From the NCBI GenBank assembly GCA_916610825.1, contig OU744453.1, forward strand, positions 11,737,826 through 11,801,825: a stretch of 64,000 nt of DNA, given 5' to 3'. The translations under genes and the position numbers were made by a program. The notes beneath the pieces were generated by a model, which saw only the letters and a list, made by a program, of their open reading frames with translations, did no database searches and was not told the origin of the DNA. This DNA is from Haliclystus octoradiatus (lineage: Eukaryota > Cnidaria > Staurozoa > Stauromedusae > Haliclystidae). This document shows positions 1-10,653 of this stretch, in pieces (within the stretch, counting starts at the first letter, position 1; each line of letters begins with the position of its first letter).

Positions 1-14
1 ATAAATATACTCAC

Positions 15-3000
15 TCAAGGAATTTCCGTGTCTTGAGTTGTCGAATAAATACAACCGTACCTGCACGAATAACCTAGAAGGAAGATACAGTAATCTAATA
101 AAATAATAAAAAGTAATCAGCCAATTTTTTATTCAATTCTGGATTCATTTACTCATTCACATCAAGATATGAATACATCTACTTAAGAAATAAATGGTGA
201 TAGATACTAAATGGGTTGTGTTATTGATCGGGGTGAAAGATTTGAGTTTGATAGTTTCTGGTCAAGAAAAATTGATGATAACAATTTAAAATGTTACTCT
301 GTAGGTCTACACTTCAAATGATTGACAGTCAAGGAATTGAATCTTAACTTATCAACCAGGAATTTCGATAACTTGTTTTGTTATGTTGATTGCAGCCTAT
401 ATGTTATTCTATATCATAATATCTGTACTACTGTAGTAACAAGTGCCGTAATGTAATGGAGATGTATATGCACCTAACAAAAACTTGATTGAATATCCAA
501 CTACAGTAAGTTGCTAGTAAGTAAGTTGTAAGAGCTGTTGATGGTACAGTGAAACCTATATACAACAGCCAGCTCAGAGGTAAATAAATTGACCTGCAGG
601 TGCAGGTGGTCTTTATATACAGGGTTGATTCAATAGAAAAAATTTTTTTTACACATACCAAGAGCACTATACTATAGCCGCTGTATAAAGGTGACTGTTA
701 TAATAGGTTTGACTATAAACAGTTTAGATTGAGCTTCTTTTTAGTACATATGATAGCATCCCATAGACCTACAATTCCAGCAAATCAAAACCAAGAAAAA
801 AATACCTTTGTGCCATCATTTAGCTCTCTATAGTTGTGTCTTTTGACATTTCGCTTTGGTTTTACTGAACACATGAAAAAAACATACAACAAACATCACA
901 CAGACACTGTATTGAATATATTTGAACTTATTCCCGAGTCATATTTCAGTCAATAGAGTGGTTGAGAGAATCCATGAATCAGATGCATATAATAGAACAG
1001 GCTGTATTGTGTGTATGCGCATTCCTGTGTGTCTAGATGCTCCTTACAAGTAAAGATGAAATACTTATTGCATTACCTTGCAACATATACAGAAACAATC
1101 AAGTTGTCAAAAGAAAAGCATGTTCAAATACGTGATTGATTCTGATGTAAATAATTAAAAATTGATGGTGTTCAAATTTGGAGCTGAACATATGATAAAT
1201 AAATTCCAGAGGTAATCTAGGCTCATTAATTTTTGATTGATTTATTATTTTGTTAAAACTTCTTTCATTCTTTTTAGTATGAAAGCTAGCGATAAAATAT
1301 CAGAATTGAATTTATTCCAACGTTTCAACATTGTCATTATCAAGGGTAAAAAGATTTATTTTATAAAATTACAAGGTAGTTATATAGGCAAAATGAGTTG
1401 TGTTAGGATATAATTATATATGTATATATGTAGTTAACTAGTTAATATGTATATGTTAGTTAATATGTAAATATGTATATATGTATATATATATAAATAT
1501 AAAATAAGAAAAGAGACGTTTTCTCCGTTACTCAAAGTTTCGCGCTGTAGCGCTCCTCGGACGGTTTTATTCATATAAAAAACATTTCTAAATTCACCAA
1601 AGATAAATACATGATAAAAGTTTACACGCCTATTGATTAAATTGCTGTTCTATTGTTATTTGCTGCTATGTTAGTTTCCGTAGTAAATTATTATATGGTA
1701 TTGTTCTATTTATGTTTTATCTAATTCCTTGAAATTTTTCAAATAAAATTTGTTTTCGAGCCTGCATTTAGAAACCAGCTCAGATCTTCTATTTAATAAG
1801 TTCTTGTTTTTGTAAAAGGTTATAAAATTTTTTTCCTCTAAACAGAGATGGCATTTTTTCAATATGTTGTTGTATGGCACTGCCGTTGATAGAATTGACC
1901 ATTTGACGAAGAATGATTTTCCGTTATCTTTTAGTGACCAGATGTATTTAGACAACTCAGTGCGATTTTCATATTTTCTGTTGGTAAATGACGACTTATG
2001 TTTCGTAAAACGATCTTTGAATATATATATATATATATATAATAGTACTTATGTTGTCTGTACTGTTTTCATAGTGCTCAATGACATTTGTAAATGCAGA
2101 GCTATATATAATTAAATTAATTGGAAAAACACAAAAAATCAAACATTCATTTTTGCTACTTCAAGTTTCACGCCTAAGCGATCATCAGGCAATCTAATCT
2201 ATGAAAAATAAAAGTGATACCATCTATACATACAAGCAGGTTATTCTATTGTTGATTATTCTATTGGTGAATGTTCTATTGTTAATTATTTTATTGTCTA
2301 TGCTGCTAAATTATAGTATTCTATTGTGGGTGGTTCCTGTACATTGCTATATTACGTTTTAAAGTTTGATAAGTAAAACTTATTCTCGTGCCGGCATTTA
2401 GATATCATTTCTGTTTTTTTATTTAAAAGTTTTTTATTTGAGTTAAGAATGAAATATTTTTCTGTGAGGCAAAGGTCGCATTTCTTTGTTGTGTTGCTGT
2501 AAGCCATAGCGGATGATAATACGGACCATTTTATTTTATAAGTTTTCTTTTTTTCTTTCAATTTCCAAATCAGTTTTGACAATTCAGTTGAATTTACATA
2601 TTTTTTATTTCGAAATGATAAGGCATGCTGCGTGTATCTTTGTTTAAACGTCTCTTCGGTTAGGCCGATGTAATTTTGTCCCTCGGTGTCCTCCTCTGTG
2701 GTAACCGTTGCGTTATATATAAGACATTCTTGAAGGCAGTTGTTTTCCAGCGGGCGGGTCGATTTCTTTCTACAGTTGCATAAGCGGTTGCCTTGTGTGT
2801 CGTCTGTTTGCTGGGTGTTAGTTACTTTGCTGTTGTGGCTTGTCAGGATCGCTTTCATATTCTTTGTGCAGCTGTAACTAACTTTGACTTTATTAAGATT
2901 AAATATTTTATGATGCGGGTGCTCTTTTGGGAAATGTTTTAGAACGAGTTTGAGAAATATTCTACCGACGTTTGTCTTCACGCTTTTGTTGAATGGAGGA

Positions 3001-6000
3001 TTGAACCATATTATTTGCCTCTTTCTATTTTTCCTACCCCTGTTTAGGCTAGTACGCGGGGCGTACTTGAGTTCGTCTTTGTATCCACTTGACTTAAGGG
3101 CTGCCTCGTATTCCTTCTTGGCTTTGTCAAATATTTCTTCATTGTGAGACAGGTCTGATAGCCGCTGAGTGATCGCTGTTGGTAGGTGTTTTATTATGCT
3201 TGGTGGGTGATTTGACTTTATGTTGATATATGATGGCTGGTGGTCTGGCTTTCTGTACGGCTGATATGTTGAATTACTGAGGTTGAATGTTACGTCTAGA
3301 ACACAACACAACAAAGAAATGCGACCTTTGCCTCACAGAAAAATATTTCATTCTTAACTCAAACAAAAAACTTTTAAATAAAAAAACAGAAATGATATCT
3401 AAATGCCGGCACGAGAATAAGTTTTACTTATCAAACTTTAAAACGTAATATAGCAATGTACAGGAACCGCCCATAATAGAATACTATAATTTAGCAGCAT
3501 AGACAATAAAATAATTAACAATAGAACATCCACCAATAGAATAATCAACAATAGAATAACCTGCTTGTATGTATAGATGGTATCACTTTTATTTTTCATA
3601 GATTAGATTGCCTGATGATCGCTTAGGCGTGAAACTTGAAGTAGCAAAAATGAATGTTTGATTTTTTGTGTTTTTCCAATTAAATTAATTATATATATAC
3701 TACTACTATATATACACTACTTCGGTAGTTTGAGCACTCTGGTATGGCACAGATGTTTTTTTCATGTGATGAATTTTTTCACCACATTGATAACTCATCT
3801 TGACTTAGGTTATATACTGAAGTCAGTTCCTTGTTCGCTCACTGAGCAGTACTGATGAAGGCTAATGGCCAGAAACATGTACTTGTCTGCTGCTATGTAT
3901 GTCTCAATTGCGCATGCGCAATTTTGAGCACTATCGACTTGGGATGTGTCTATACTATTTGCGATATGCATTGCCCACTACTTCGGTAGTTTGAGCACTC
4001 TGGTATGGCACAGATGTTTTTTTCATGTGATGAATTTTTTCACCACATTGATAACTCATCTTGACTTAGGTTATATACTGAAGTCAGTTCCTTGTTCGCT
4101 CACTGAGCAGTACTGATGAAGGCTAATGGCCAGAAACATGTACTTGTCTGCTGCTATGTATGTCTCAATTGCGCATGCGCAATTTTGAGCACTATCGACT
4201 TGGGATGTGTCTATACTATTTGCGATATGCATTGCCCACTACTTCGGTAGTTTGAGCACTCTGGTATGGCACAGATGTTTTTTTCATGTGATGAATTTTT
4301 TCACCACATTGATAACTCATCTTGACTTAGGTTATATACTGAAGTCAGTTCCTTGTTCGCTCACTGAGCAGTACTGATGAAGGCTAATGGCCAGAAACAT
4401 GTACTTGTCTGCTGCTATGTATGTCTCAATTGCGCATGCGCAATTTTGAGCACTATCGACTTGGGATGTGTCTATACTATTTGCGATATGCATTGCCCAC
4501 TACTTCGGTAGTTTGAGCACTCTGGTATGGCACAGATGTTTTTTTCATGTGATGAATTTTTTCACCACATTGATAACTCATCTTGACTTAGGTTATATAC
4601 TGAAGTCAGTTCCTTGTTCGCTCACTGAGCAGTACTGATGAAGGCTAATGGCCAGAAACATGTACTTGTCTGCTGCTATATATATATATATATATAATAA
4701 TAAAGTAATTGTGTGGGCAAAACATCAATTTGAGTGCTCAATGCTAAAAGCAGAGCAATATAAATAGTAGATCAAAGATCACGAGTTTATTCCGTTAACG
4801 AGAGTAACGGAATAAACTCGTGATCNNNNNNNNNNNNNNNNNNNNNNNNNNNNNNNNNNNNNNNNNNNNNNNNNNNNNNNNNNNNNNNNNNNNNNNNNNN
4901 NNNNNNNNNNNNNNNNNNNNNNNNNTTTGATCTACTATTTATATATATATATATATATATGGCGTGAAAGTCGGAGTAGCGAGAACAGTATGTCTCTTTT
5001 TTGACTCATTTTATTTATTTATCTATTAAATCTCTGATATTTATCATTGAGCACTATACCTACACAAGTGTGGACAACTTTACATTATTTATCTATGTAT
5101 ATATATATATATAACTAATGTGTTGTAAGTTGTCTTACTGATTGAACATAGGGCTCAATGCTTTACAGCAGAGCTTTAAATAATATATAAAACATGTAGT
5201 CAAAAATCAGACAATCATGTTTGCTACTCAGAGTTTCACGCCAAGGCGATCATCAGGCAATCTATTCAATGAAAAAATACACTATACCTTCAGGATATAT
5301 ACAATCGGAGTGCTATTATTTAGTTACGCTATTGTTTACATTTTACGAATCACGGATATTTATTGTTAGTGGTTCCGGTTATAATTTTTGGCTACGTTTT
5401 AAAATTTGGCAAGTAAAATTTATTTTGGTGTCTACATTTTGATATAATTTCTGTTTTTTTATTGAGTAACCGTTTGTCGGAGTATGTGATGTGGTATTTC
5501 TCTGTGAGGCAGAGATTGCATGTCTTTGTTTTGTTGCTGTATGTCTTGGCAGTTGAGAGGATTGACCATTTGATGTTGTATTCTTCGTTGTTTTCTTTCA
5601 AGTGCCATATATACTTCGAAAGCTCTGTAGAATTGATGCCTTTTGTGTTTCTGAATGAGTGCGCGTGTTTATTGTAGCGTGTCTTGAACGTGTTTTCAGT
5701 TAGGCCGATGTAGTTTTGCCCTTCTTGGTCTTCATTCGTTGTGACTGTGGCATTATACACGATGCTCTCTTTGAGGAAGCTATTATTCATTGGGCATAAT
5801 TCTCTATTTCGGCAGTTGCATAGTTGGTCGCGTTGGGTGTTTTCTTGTTGTTGGTTGTTAATTATTTTGTTATTGTGGCTTTTTATTATCGTCTTCATGT
5901 TTTTTGTACAGCTGTAGCTGATTTTTACTGTGTTGAGGTTGAATATTTTGTGAAAGGAATGCGTTTTTGGGAAATGTTTCTTGATTAGTTTTAAAAATAT

Positions 6001-9000
6001 TTTTCCGATGTTAGTCTTTACACTTTTGTTATAGGGTGGGTTGAACCATATTACTTGCCTTCATCTGCTCTTTTTGCCCTTGTAAGGTGTTCGTGGTGTG
6101 TAGGTTAGGTTACTTTTGTGTCCGCTTGACTTTAGGGCTGTCTCGTATTGATCCTTTGATTTACTGAATATTTCTGCATTATTTGAGAGGTCTGACAGTC
6201 TTTTGTTGATGGCTGTTGGGATTTGTTTTATGATGCTTGGTGGATGGTTTGAATTGGCGTTTATGTACAAGGGTTTGTCGTCAGGCTTTCTATACGGTTG
6301 GTAGGTTTCATTAGATAAGTTAAGTCAATCCTCTCAACTGCCAAGACATACAGCAACAAAACAAAAACATGCGATCTCTGCCTCACAGAGAAATACCACA
6401 TCACATACTCCGACAAACGGTTACTCAATAAAAAAACAGAAATTATATCAAAATGTAGACACCAAAATAAATTTTACTTGCCAAATTTTAAAACGTAGCC
6501 AAAAATTATAACCGGAACCACTAACAATAAATATCCGTGATTCGTAAAATGTAAACAATAGCGTAACTAAATAATAGCACTCCGATTGTATATATCCTGA
6601 AGGTATAGTGTATTTTTTCATTGAATAGATTGCCTGATGATCGCCTTCGCGTGAAACTCTGAGTAGCAAACATGATTGTCTGATGTTTGACTACATATTT
6701 TATATATTATATTATATATAATTATAAAGTAATTGTGTGGGTAAAACATCAATTTGAGTGCTCAATGTTAAAAGCAGAGGAGCAACATAAATAGTAGATA
6801 AAAGATCACGGGTTCACTCTGTTACTCCGTTACAAAATGTGGACACTAACATTGCAAAGAAAGTTTTAGCGATGATTGACAAACACTTTCCGAATGCCCG
6901 TATACTCCACAAGATTTTTAATAGAAAGAAATGTTAAGGTATCTTACAGCTGCATGGCTAATGTACAAACTATAATTAGAAGCCATAACAATAAAGCCCT
7001 AAGTGACAATAGCAGCACTAAACCTAAAAAGACTTGCAACTGCCACAACAACAAAGACAACTGCCCATTGGACAACAAATGCCTATCCTCAAGTCTTATT
7101 TACAAGGCCAATGTCACAACGGCACAGGACAGCATAGGCAAACTACATCGGTTTGACTGAAGGCACCTTCAAGCAGCACGCAGCCTAACATGAGATGTCC
7201 TTTAAAACAAAGAAATATGCAAACAACACAGAATTGTTCAAACACATTTGGAAGCTTAAAGAGAAACACACAGTATCACAACTAAAAAATGTAATCTATG
7301 TCTAACGGAGAAATTCCACAAAATTTATTATAAACATGACAATTTATTAAATAAAAGAACAGAACTCATTTCCAAGTGCCGACACCAAAACAAACATTAT
7401 TTAAGAAACTATAAGAATAACAAGTAGATATTTAACAATAGCATAGATAATACAATAGAATGTAATAATAAATTTAAACAATAGAAACGCTTCTTTAAAG
7501 TGTATATACATGACTTAAAGTGTATATCCCGGATATTGCTTTGCTTCTTTTGATAGAGAAAAATGATCTTCTTGTGTTTCTTGTGAAAAATGATTTTTTT
7601 CACTCAAGTGCTCACACGATTAACACCTCTTTGCGACTTCGTCTAAGCATAGTCGGCATAGTTGATGCGTATTAAAAATAGTCACACACCTTCAATAACC
7701 AGCAGCGATAACCTGCTTAGACGAAGTCGTAAAGAGTTGCTAATCGTGTGAGCACTTGAGTGAGAAAAATCCAAAACTAATAACTTTTGACTTTAGAGGC
7801 TTATATCTCTTTACCTGGATCTTGAATATTGATCAAATATAGCTCTAAATCTTGAGCTGAACGTTGAAAATTTCATTCCGAAAGCAGATTGTCATTTGGT
7901 TTAGCGGTTTTTTATTTAGAGACAAATAAGTAAAAAGTTTAGTGTTTTTTCCGGTGTAAACCCTCTTGTGGAAAATAAGTGGGTTCCTGTTCGAGGAAAA
8001 AGAGTGAGACACAAAATCGTAACTTTGATTGCATTTTTGAGGGGGAAATACTTGCGCAAAGTAAAAATACAAGAAGAACATTTACTGATAGAAAATGTTT
8101 CTCTATCTAAAGAAGCAATCTCCCAGTATCTGGGATATACACTTTAAGTCATGTATATACTTGAGCACACCATGATGTTTTTTAATTCAATAAATCGTCT
8201 GAAGAGAGTCTTTACGCAAAACTCAGAGTAACGGAGTAAACTCGTGATCTTTGATCTACTAAATTTATATATATTATATAATTATATAATTTTAACACTA
8301 TATGGCTATTCTTTATAAAGAAAGAATAACAAAATTCTATAAATACAATAACAATAGGGCGCTGTGACAAAGGGAAACAATTAAGATAAAATTTGCAACT
8401 TAATTGAATTGCGTAGAATGTTAAAAGTCAGTTTTAGCTTCCTTATAGTGGATTTCCACACACTAACTATCCCCAACAGCAGAGAGGTGGCAAAATGAGT
8501 ATTTATATTTGCCAACATCGTGAAAATTTGGTAGGCCTAAATTTCAACGATGAAGTGAATTCAAATTTATTTTGTTAGTCTATGACGGCAAACTGTAAAA
8601 GAGGAACATATTATAATGTTCTTTTAGCCAACAAATACAATTGATTTCAACACCCTGATCAAAAGTAATAGCCTACTTGGCAGCAAAAATCTCTGTTGAT
8701 TTAAATTGCGACTGAGTAAACATTTCTATATAGTCGTATCGCAAACAATAACACCAACCTTATTTGATCAAGTTTTTGTGAGGTAGATGCACAGTCTTTA
8801 TATATTACACCTCAGTATGTCCCCTAGACCTTCCAAACGGAGGAATACTCTTAGCCTTTACAACTGCGGTGATAATGCTTCATTAGGTTAAACTATTAAG
8901 CTTTATTCCCCGGGGTGGATATACTATAGTTTAATTGGCTCATAAACTTATTTGTTATCATTATCCTAGGCTGAAGCAGCCTGCTATTTCTACAAATAAA

Positions 9001-9744
9001 GATGAGACGTGAATTGTTTTACTGATAAGTTGACATTATTCACTAGGCAGAAGGCTATAGAAATACAATGTGTTCGTGATTTTGATGATTAGATTAGGTC
9101 TAGGTAGCCTACTAATCAAGTTACATGTTTTCAAGACTTAAATATAAACATTAAATTATAATACATACACACTAGCGGTCCATGGATCTTCTGGCAGCGA
9201 GGACAATGATAAACATCGATGTCTCCTGCTTGAAATTCTTCGATTCCAATACATCTACAGATAATATATTAATATTGATGGACAAAATTACAAATAAGGA
9301 CCTGACCTGACTGACTGAGTCTGGACTGAAGCTACTTAGAAATTGAATGAGTTAGCCTGCTGAGTAAAACCAGGCATAACAATCCTTTCCCATAGCATGA
9401 AATACAAAGTAAACCATAGGTACATATAGTATTTATGACGTGCAAATTATAGGAATAGTCTAGAACCTTTTTTGAAAGTAATGGTAAAAGCTGGAAACTT
9501 TGGTCCATGACTCGATGAGAAATCCTTGAATGGAATGAACTCAAAAAAGAGTTAGCTAGCTTTCCAAGGCAACGAGGATTGAACAAGTTGTAGATAAAAA
9601 TCCATACCTTCCATGAAACCAATCACTGCACTTCCCACACTCTATCATAAAATCTTCAGCACTGTAAGGTTGTTTACACAAACAATACAGTTCACTTTCT
9701 TTCGTTTTACTACGCTCGCCATATTGGTTGTTCATGGCGGCCAT
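15..9744 (-). CDS. KDM7/PHF8/PHF2-like histone lysine demethylase, 5' exons (partial)
   Basis: Four exons read on the minus strand: 9744-9608, 9254-9169, 864-806 and 73-15. Lengths of 137, 86, 59 and 59 keep one frame, and all internal sites are GT/AG. The start is the ATG at 9744 ([13 protein letters not shown]). Residues 20-66 form a PHD finger with zinc ligands C21, C23, C36, C39, H44, C47, C63 and C66; WFHG and [10 protein letters not shown] are the hallmarks of the PHF8/PHF2/KDM7A finger, which in that family reads H3K4me3. Exons 3 and 4 ([19 protein letters not shown], then [17 protein letters not shown]) match the basic linker ahead of the JmjC domain. JmjC, which removes H3K9/H3K27/H4K20 methyl groups in this family, must lie left of the window. 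Intron 2 (8.3 kb) is full of Penelope-like elements. Seen: exons, finger and phases. Inferred: nuclear demethylase. Which paralogue is not resolvable. Confidence 0.9.
1525..1564 (-). ncRNA. Hammerhead-ribozyme-like motif, degenerate core
   Basis: The minus strand reads CCGT, then CCGAGGA where CUGANGA is expected, then a GCGC-TACA-GCGC hairpin, GAA, a stem ACT/AGT with loop TTG, A, and ACGG. ACGG pairs with CCGT as stem I. The second core position is C instead of U, so activity is doubtful. It sits at the end of a Penelope-like fragment, where such ribozymes are known to occur. Confidence 0.5.
1525..1960 (-). mobile_element. Penelope-like element fragment: end of GIY-YIG ORF plus 3' region
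   Basis: On the minus strand, 1955-1710 encodes the C-terminal part of a GIY-YIG endonuclease ORF, with [27 protein letters not shown] and a [13 protein letters not shown] ending, as in the two longer copies at 2352 and 5392. The 3' region continues to a hammerhead-type motif at 1525-1564. The reverse transcriptase portion is missing, so this is a 5'-truncated copy within intron 2 of the KDM7-like gene. Confidence 0.7.
2110..3314 (-). mobile_element. Penelope-like element copy B, 5'-truncated, GIY-YIG ORF open
   Basis: An open frame of about 320 codons ends at 2352. Its N-terminal part starts just past the catalytic core of a Penelope-type reverse transcriptase and covers the conserved thumb region ([48 protein letters not shown]). 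Then comes the C-terminal GIY-YIG endonuclease ([50 protein letters not shown]). The catalytic YxDD part is missing. The 3' untranslated region holds a hammerhead motif at 2153-2192 and a GCTC-rich end near 2100. The 5' side abuts, at about 3305, an inverted copy of the element's own 3' end. Confidence 0.85.
2153..2192 (-). ncRNA. Hammerhead ribozyme motif in the 3' region of PLE copy B
   Basis: On the minus strand: TTGC (stem I), CTGATGA, a CGC-TTAG-GCG hairpin flanked by a U/U mismatch, GAA, stem III ACTT/AAGT closed by one G, A at the cleavage position, and GCAA completing stem I. All conserved core residues are present. The short stem III suggests action as a dimer, as known for retroelement hammerheads. 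Confidence 0.7.
3306..3665 (+). mobile_element. Inverted copy of the 3' end of PLE copy B
   Basis: This stretch is nearly the exact reverse complement of 2143-2500. It carries the last ~60 codons of the GIY-YIG ORF, the 3' untranslated region and the hammerhead at 3608-3647. It joins copy B head-to-head, making a palindrome with ~360-bp arms around a ~0.8-kb centre. A few substitutions separate the arms. Confidence 0.8.
3608..3647 (+). ncRNA. Hammerhead ribozyme motif in the inverted PLE 3' end
   Basis: Identical in sequence to the minus-strand motif at 2153-2192: TTGC, CTGATGA, hairpin CGC-TTAG-GCG, GAA, ACTT-G-AAGT, A, GCAA. Transcription through the palindrome in either direction would yield one sense copy of the motif. 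Confidence 0.7.
3715..4679 (+). repeat. Tandem array of a 261-bp unit, about 3.7 copies, hammerhead-like motif in each
   Basis: Units start at 3715, 3976, 4237 and 4498 with a constant 261-bp period and look identical; the last ends at ~4679 in an AT dinucleotide run. Each unit holds TTGCGCATGCGCAA (a perfect palindrome) except the truncated last one. Each also holds CTGATGA-AGGC-TAAT-GGCCA-GAAAC-ATGTAC, a hammerhead-like core with a 3-bp stem II and a loopless palindromic ACATGT as stem III; cores begin at 3852, 4113, 4374 and 4635. The 10.1/11.1 pair is an A/A mismatch and stem I is imperfect, so this is weaker than the other motifs. The array follows the PLE inverted end directly. Confidence 0.85.
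4680..4825 (+). mobile_element. PLE-related terminal remnant ending in a short palindrome
   Basis: An AT run is followed by a stretch (TAAAGTAATTGTGTGGG, GAGTGCTCAATG, AAAGCAGAG) that recurs almost unchanged at 6722-6800, just before PLE fragment G. At 4786-4825, GATCACGAGTTTATTCCGTTA and its reverse complement lie back to back, up to the gap. Confidence 0.55.
4826..4925. other. Assembly gap (100 N)
   Basis: Exactly 100 N, the usual placeholder for a gap of unknown size. It begins immediately after a palindrome in PLE-derived sequence, so true repeat content may be missing. Confidence 0.99.
4926..5010 (+). mobile_element. PLE 3'-end remnant with half of a hammerhead
   Basis: After the gap, an AT run leads into GGCGTGAAAGTCGGAGTAGC, which corresponds to the 3' half of the hammerhead motif (GCGT, GAAA, stem III, cleavage A, GC). 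The CTGATGA half is absent, replaced by the AT run. Confidence 0.45.
5150..6322 (-). mobile_element. Penelope-like element copy E, 5'-truncated, frameshifted
   Basis: The minus strand encodes the PLE thumb region (6320-6061: [23 protein letters not shown]), an interrupting stop near 6061, then in another frame 5898-5392 the linker and GIY-YIG domain ([52 protein letters not shown]). The hammerhead at 5221-5260 lies in the 3' region. Its 5' truncation point falls within a few codons of that of copy B, and an inverted copy of its own 3' end is attached at ~6323, the same architecture. Confidence 0.85.
5221..5260 (-). ncRNA. Hammerhead ribozyme motif in the 3' region of PLE copy E
   Basis: Minus strand: TTGC, CTGATGA, hairpin CGC-CTTG-GCG, GAA, stem III ACTC-T-GAGT, A, GCAA. 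All core nucleotides are present. Stem I is 4 bp and stem III 4 bp with a one-base loop. Confidence 0.7.
6323..6700 (+). mobile_element. Inverted copy of the 3' end of PLE copy E
   Basis: Near-exact reverse complement of about 5190-5570. It includes the end of the GIY-YIG ORF and a hammerhead at 6630-6669. It lies head-to-head with copy E. One visible difference is in the hammerhead loop (CTTC versus CTTG on the other arm). Confidence 0.8.
6630..6669 (+). ncRNA. Hammerhead ribozyme motif in the inverted PLE 3' end
   Basis: Plus strand: TTGC, CTGATGA, hairpin CGC-CTTC-GCG, GAA, ACTC-T-GAGT, A, GCAA. This is the clearest of the PLE-associated motifs, with complete core and all three stems. Confidence 0.72.
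6715..7430 (+). mobile_element. Penelope-like element fragment G, decayed
   Basis: A terminal block shared with 4690-4790 (6722-6800) precedes a broken PLE ORF. Around 6880-7140 it reads [20 protein letters not shown] and [16 protein letters not shown]. From 7140 to 7420 the GIY-YIG part is scattered over several frames, with [14 protein letters not shown]-like and [10 protein letters not shown]-like pieces. The RT core is absent. Confidence 0.7.
7497..8165. mobile_element. Nested inverted-repeat element, outer arms ~90 bp
   Basis: The segment 7499-7585 (GTATATACATGACTTAAAGTG, GCTTCTTTTGATAGAG) recurs inverted at 8085-8163 with mismatches. It looks like a non-autonomous DNA transposon with ~90-bp terminal inverted repeats. 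It contains a second inverted-repeat element near its left arm. No transposase ORF was seen. Target duplication was not clear. Confidence 0.55.
7598..7772. mobile_element. Short foldback element (MITE-like), ~55-bp arms
   Basis: Left arm CACTCAAGTGCTCACACG...CTTCGTCTAAGCA and right arm TGCTTAGACGAAG...GTGTGAGCACTTGAGTG are inverted repeats separated by ~60 bp, a nearly perfect stem-loop. It lies inside the larger inverted-repeat element. Confidence 0.65.
8196..8262 (+). mobile_element. PLE 3'-end remnant with degenerate hammerhead
   Basis: CGT, CTGAAGA, an imperfect hairpin, AAA (instead of GAA), ACTC-A-GAGT, A, ACGG at 8196-8234. Then GAGTAAACTCGTGATC and TTTGATCTACTA, the block also seen on both sides of the assembly gap. 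The G12 core base is lost, so cleavage is unlikely. Confidence 0.5.
8263..9168. other. Intron sequence of the KDM7-like gene, no feature seen
   Basis: A+T-rich, no long ORF, no recognisable repeat unit. I saw no exon with flanking splice sites that fits the KDM7-like reading frame here. Confidence 0.6.
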
Positions 9745-10606
9745 GTTGACTTTGTTCAAAATTTAAATTGATTGGAAAACAAAATAGGATTGTTGTTGTT
9801 GTTGAGATAAAGTTTTTGCGGACTATTACGTATACCTAACGCGTAATAAAATCAACGGATAGGCTTCTATGGCTCTAAACATTGGCATTTAATAGTCAAT
9901 TTACATGAGATTTCGATTGATTTTGAATGAATTTATCAAACAATAAAGCATAATTACGGAAGAGGACATAAAATTTACAGGGATACACACTACATGAAAT
10001 TATGACAATTATAGCAAAATAAATTTTGGGTCCTGCCCTTGAGGAATTTTAGCAACTTTTGTACTGTACTGGCATGTTCACTCTGCTTTCATTTTGCTAG
10101 AACTATACTCACAACCAAACAACCTGGGTTCACAATTAGAATGTAGAAGGAACACTTTGCAAGCGCTATGATAAATCCCCTGGATCCATGGGCATTTACC
10201 CGTCTTTAATTCCTCAATGAAATATTATTTACTGGCATATCCAGCAAACAAAAGACAGAAACATAGATAGCAATATTATCTGTCAGGAAGGCAAAAAAAA
10301 TACCTTTATTATTCCTTACATATACAGTGTAACCTCCATGATCCCCCTTTAATTGGCATGGCGCAATTAGAAAAATCAAAATGTTGCAAATATTGTATCT
10401 TTCTATATCGTTAAATTATCATAATGATAATCAATATTTCTGTTGTAGTTGGAAATAACTTAACATTCAAGCACAATGCCTGCACGAAGTCTACAGTTGA
10501 ACTTCAAGAAAAACAACTACGTAAATATTATCTGGCACAAAGTCAATATCACATGTTTTATTTGAATTCAAAAAACAAAATACTCTCTACAGATTATAAT
10601 CATTAG
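9745..10606. other. Intergenic stretch between the GRIP-like 3' end and the KDM7-like start
   Basis: About 0.9 kb separates the two minus-strand genes in tandem. The KDM7-like promoter should lie just above 9744. I see no CpG-rich block, TATA element or RNA gene that I can support. Confidence 0.5.
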
Positions 10607-10612
10607 TTTATT
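10607..10612 (-). promoter_or_regulatory. Polyadenylation signal of the GRIP-like gene
   Basis: AATAAA on the minus strand, about 45 bases past the stop codon at 10654-10656, a normal position for the poly(A) signal. Confidence 0.6.
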
Positions 10613-10653
10613 TACAATATATATAAAAACATGTAATTACACTGCTATGTACA

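Noticed and set aside
3715-4679. Possible CRISPR-like array
   Set aside because: The 261-bp units are contiguous and identical with no spacers; this is a tandem repeat in an animal genome.
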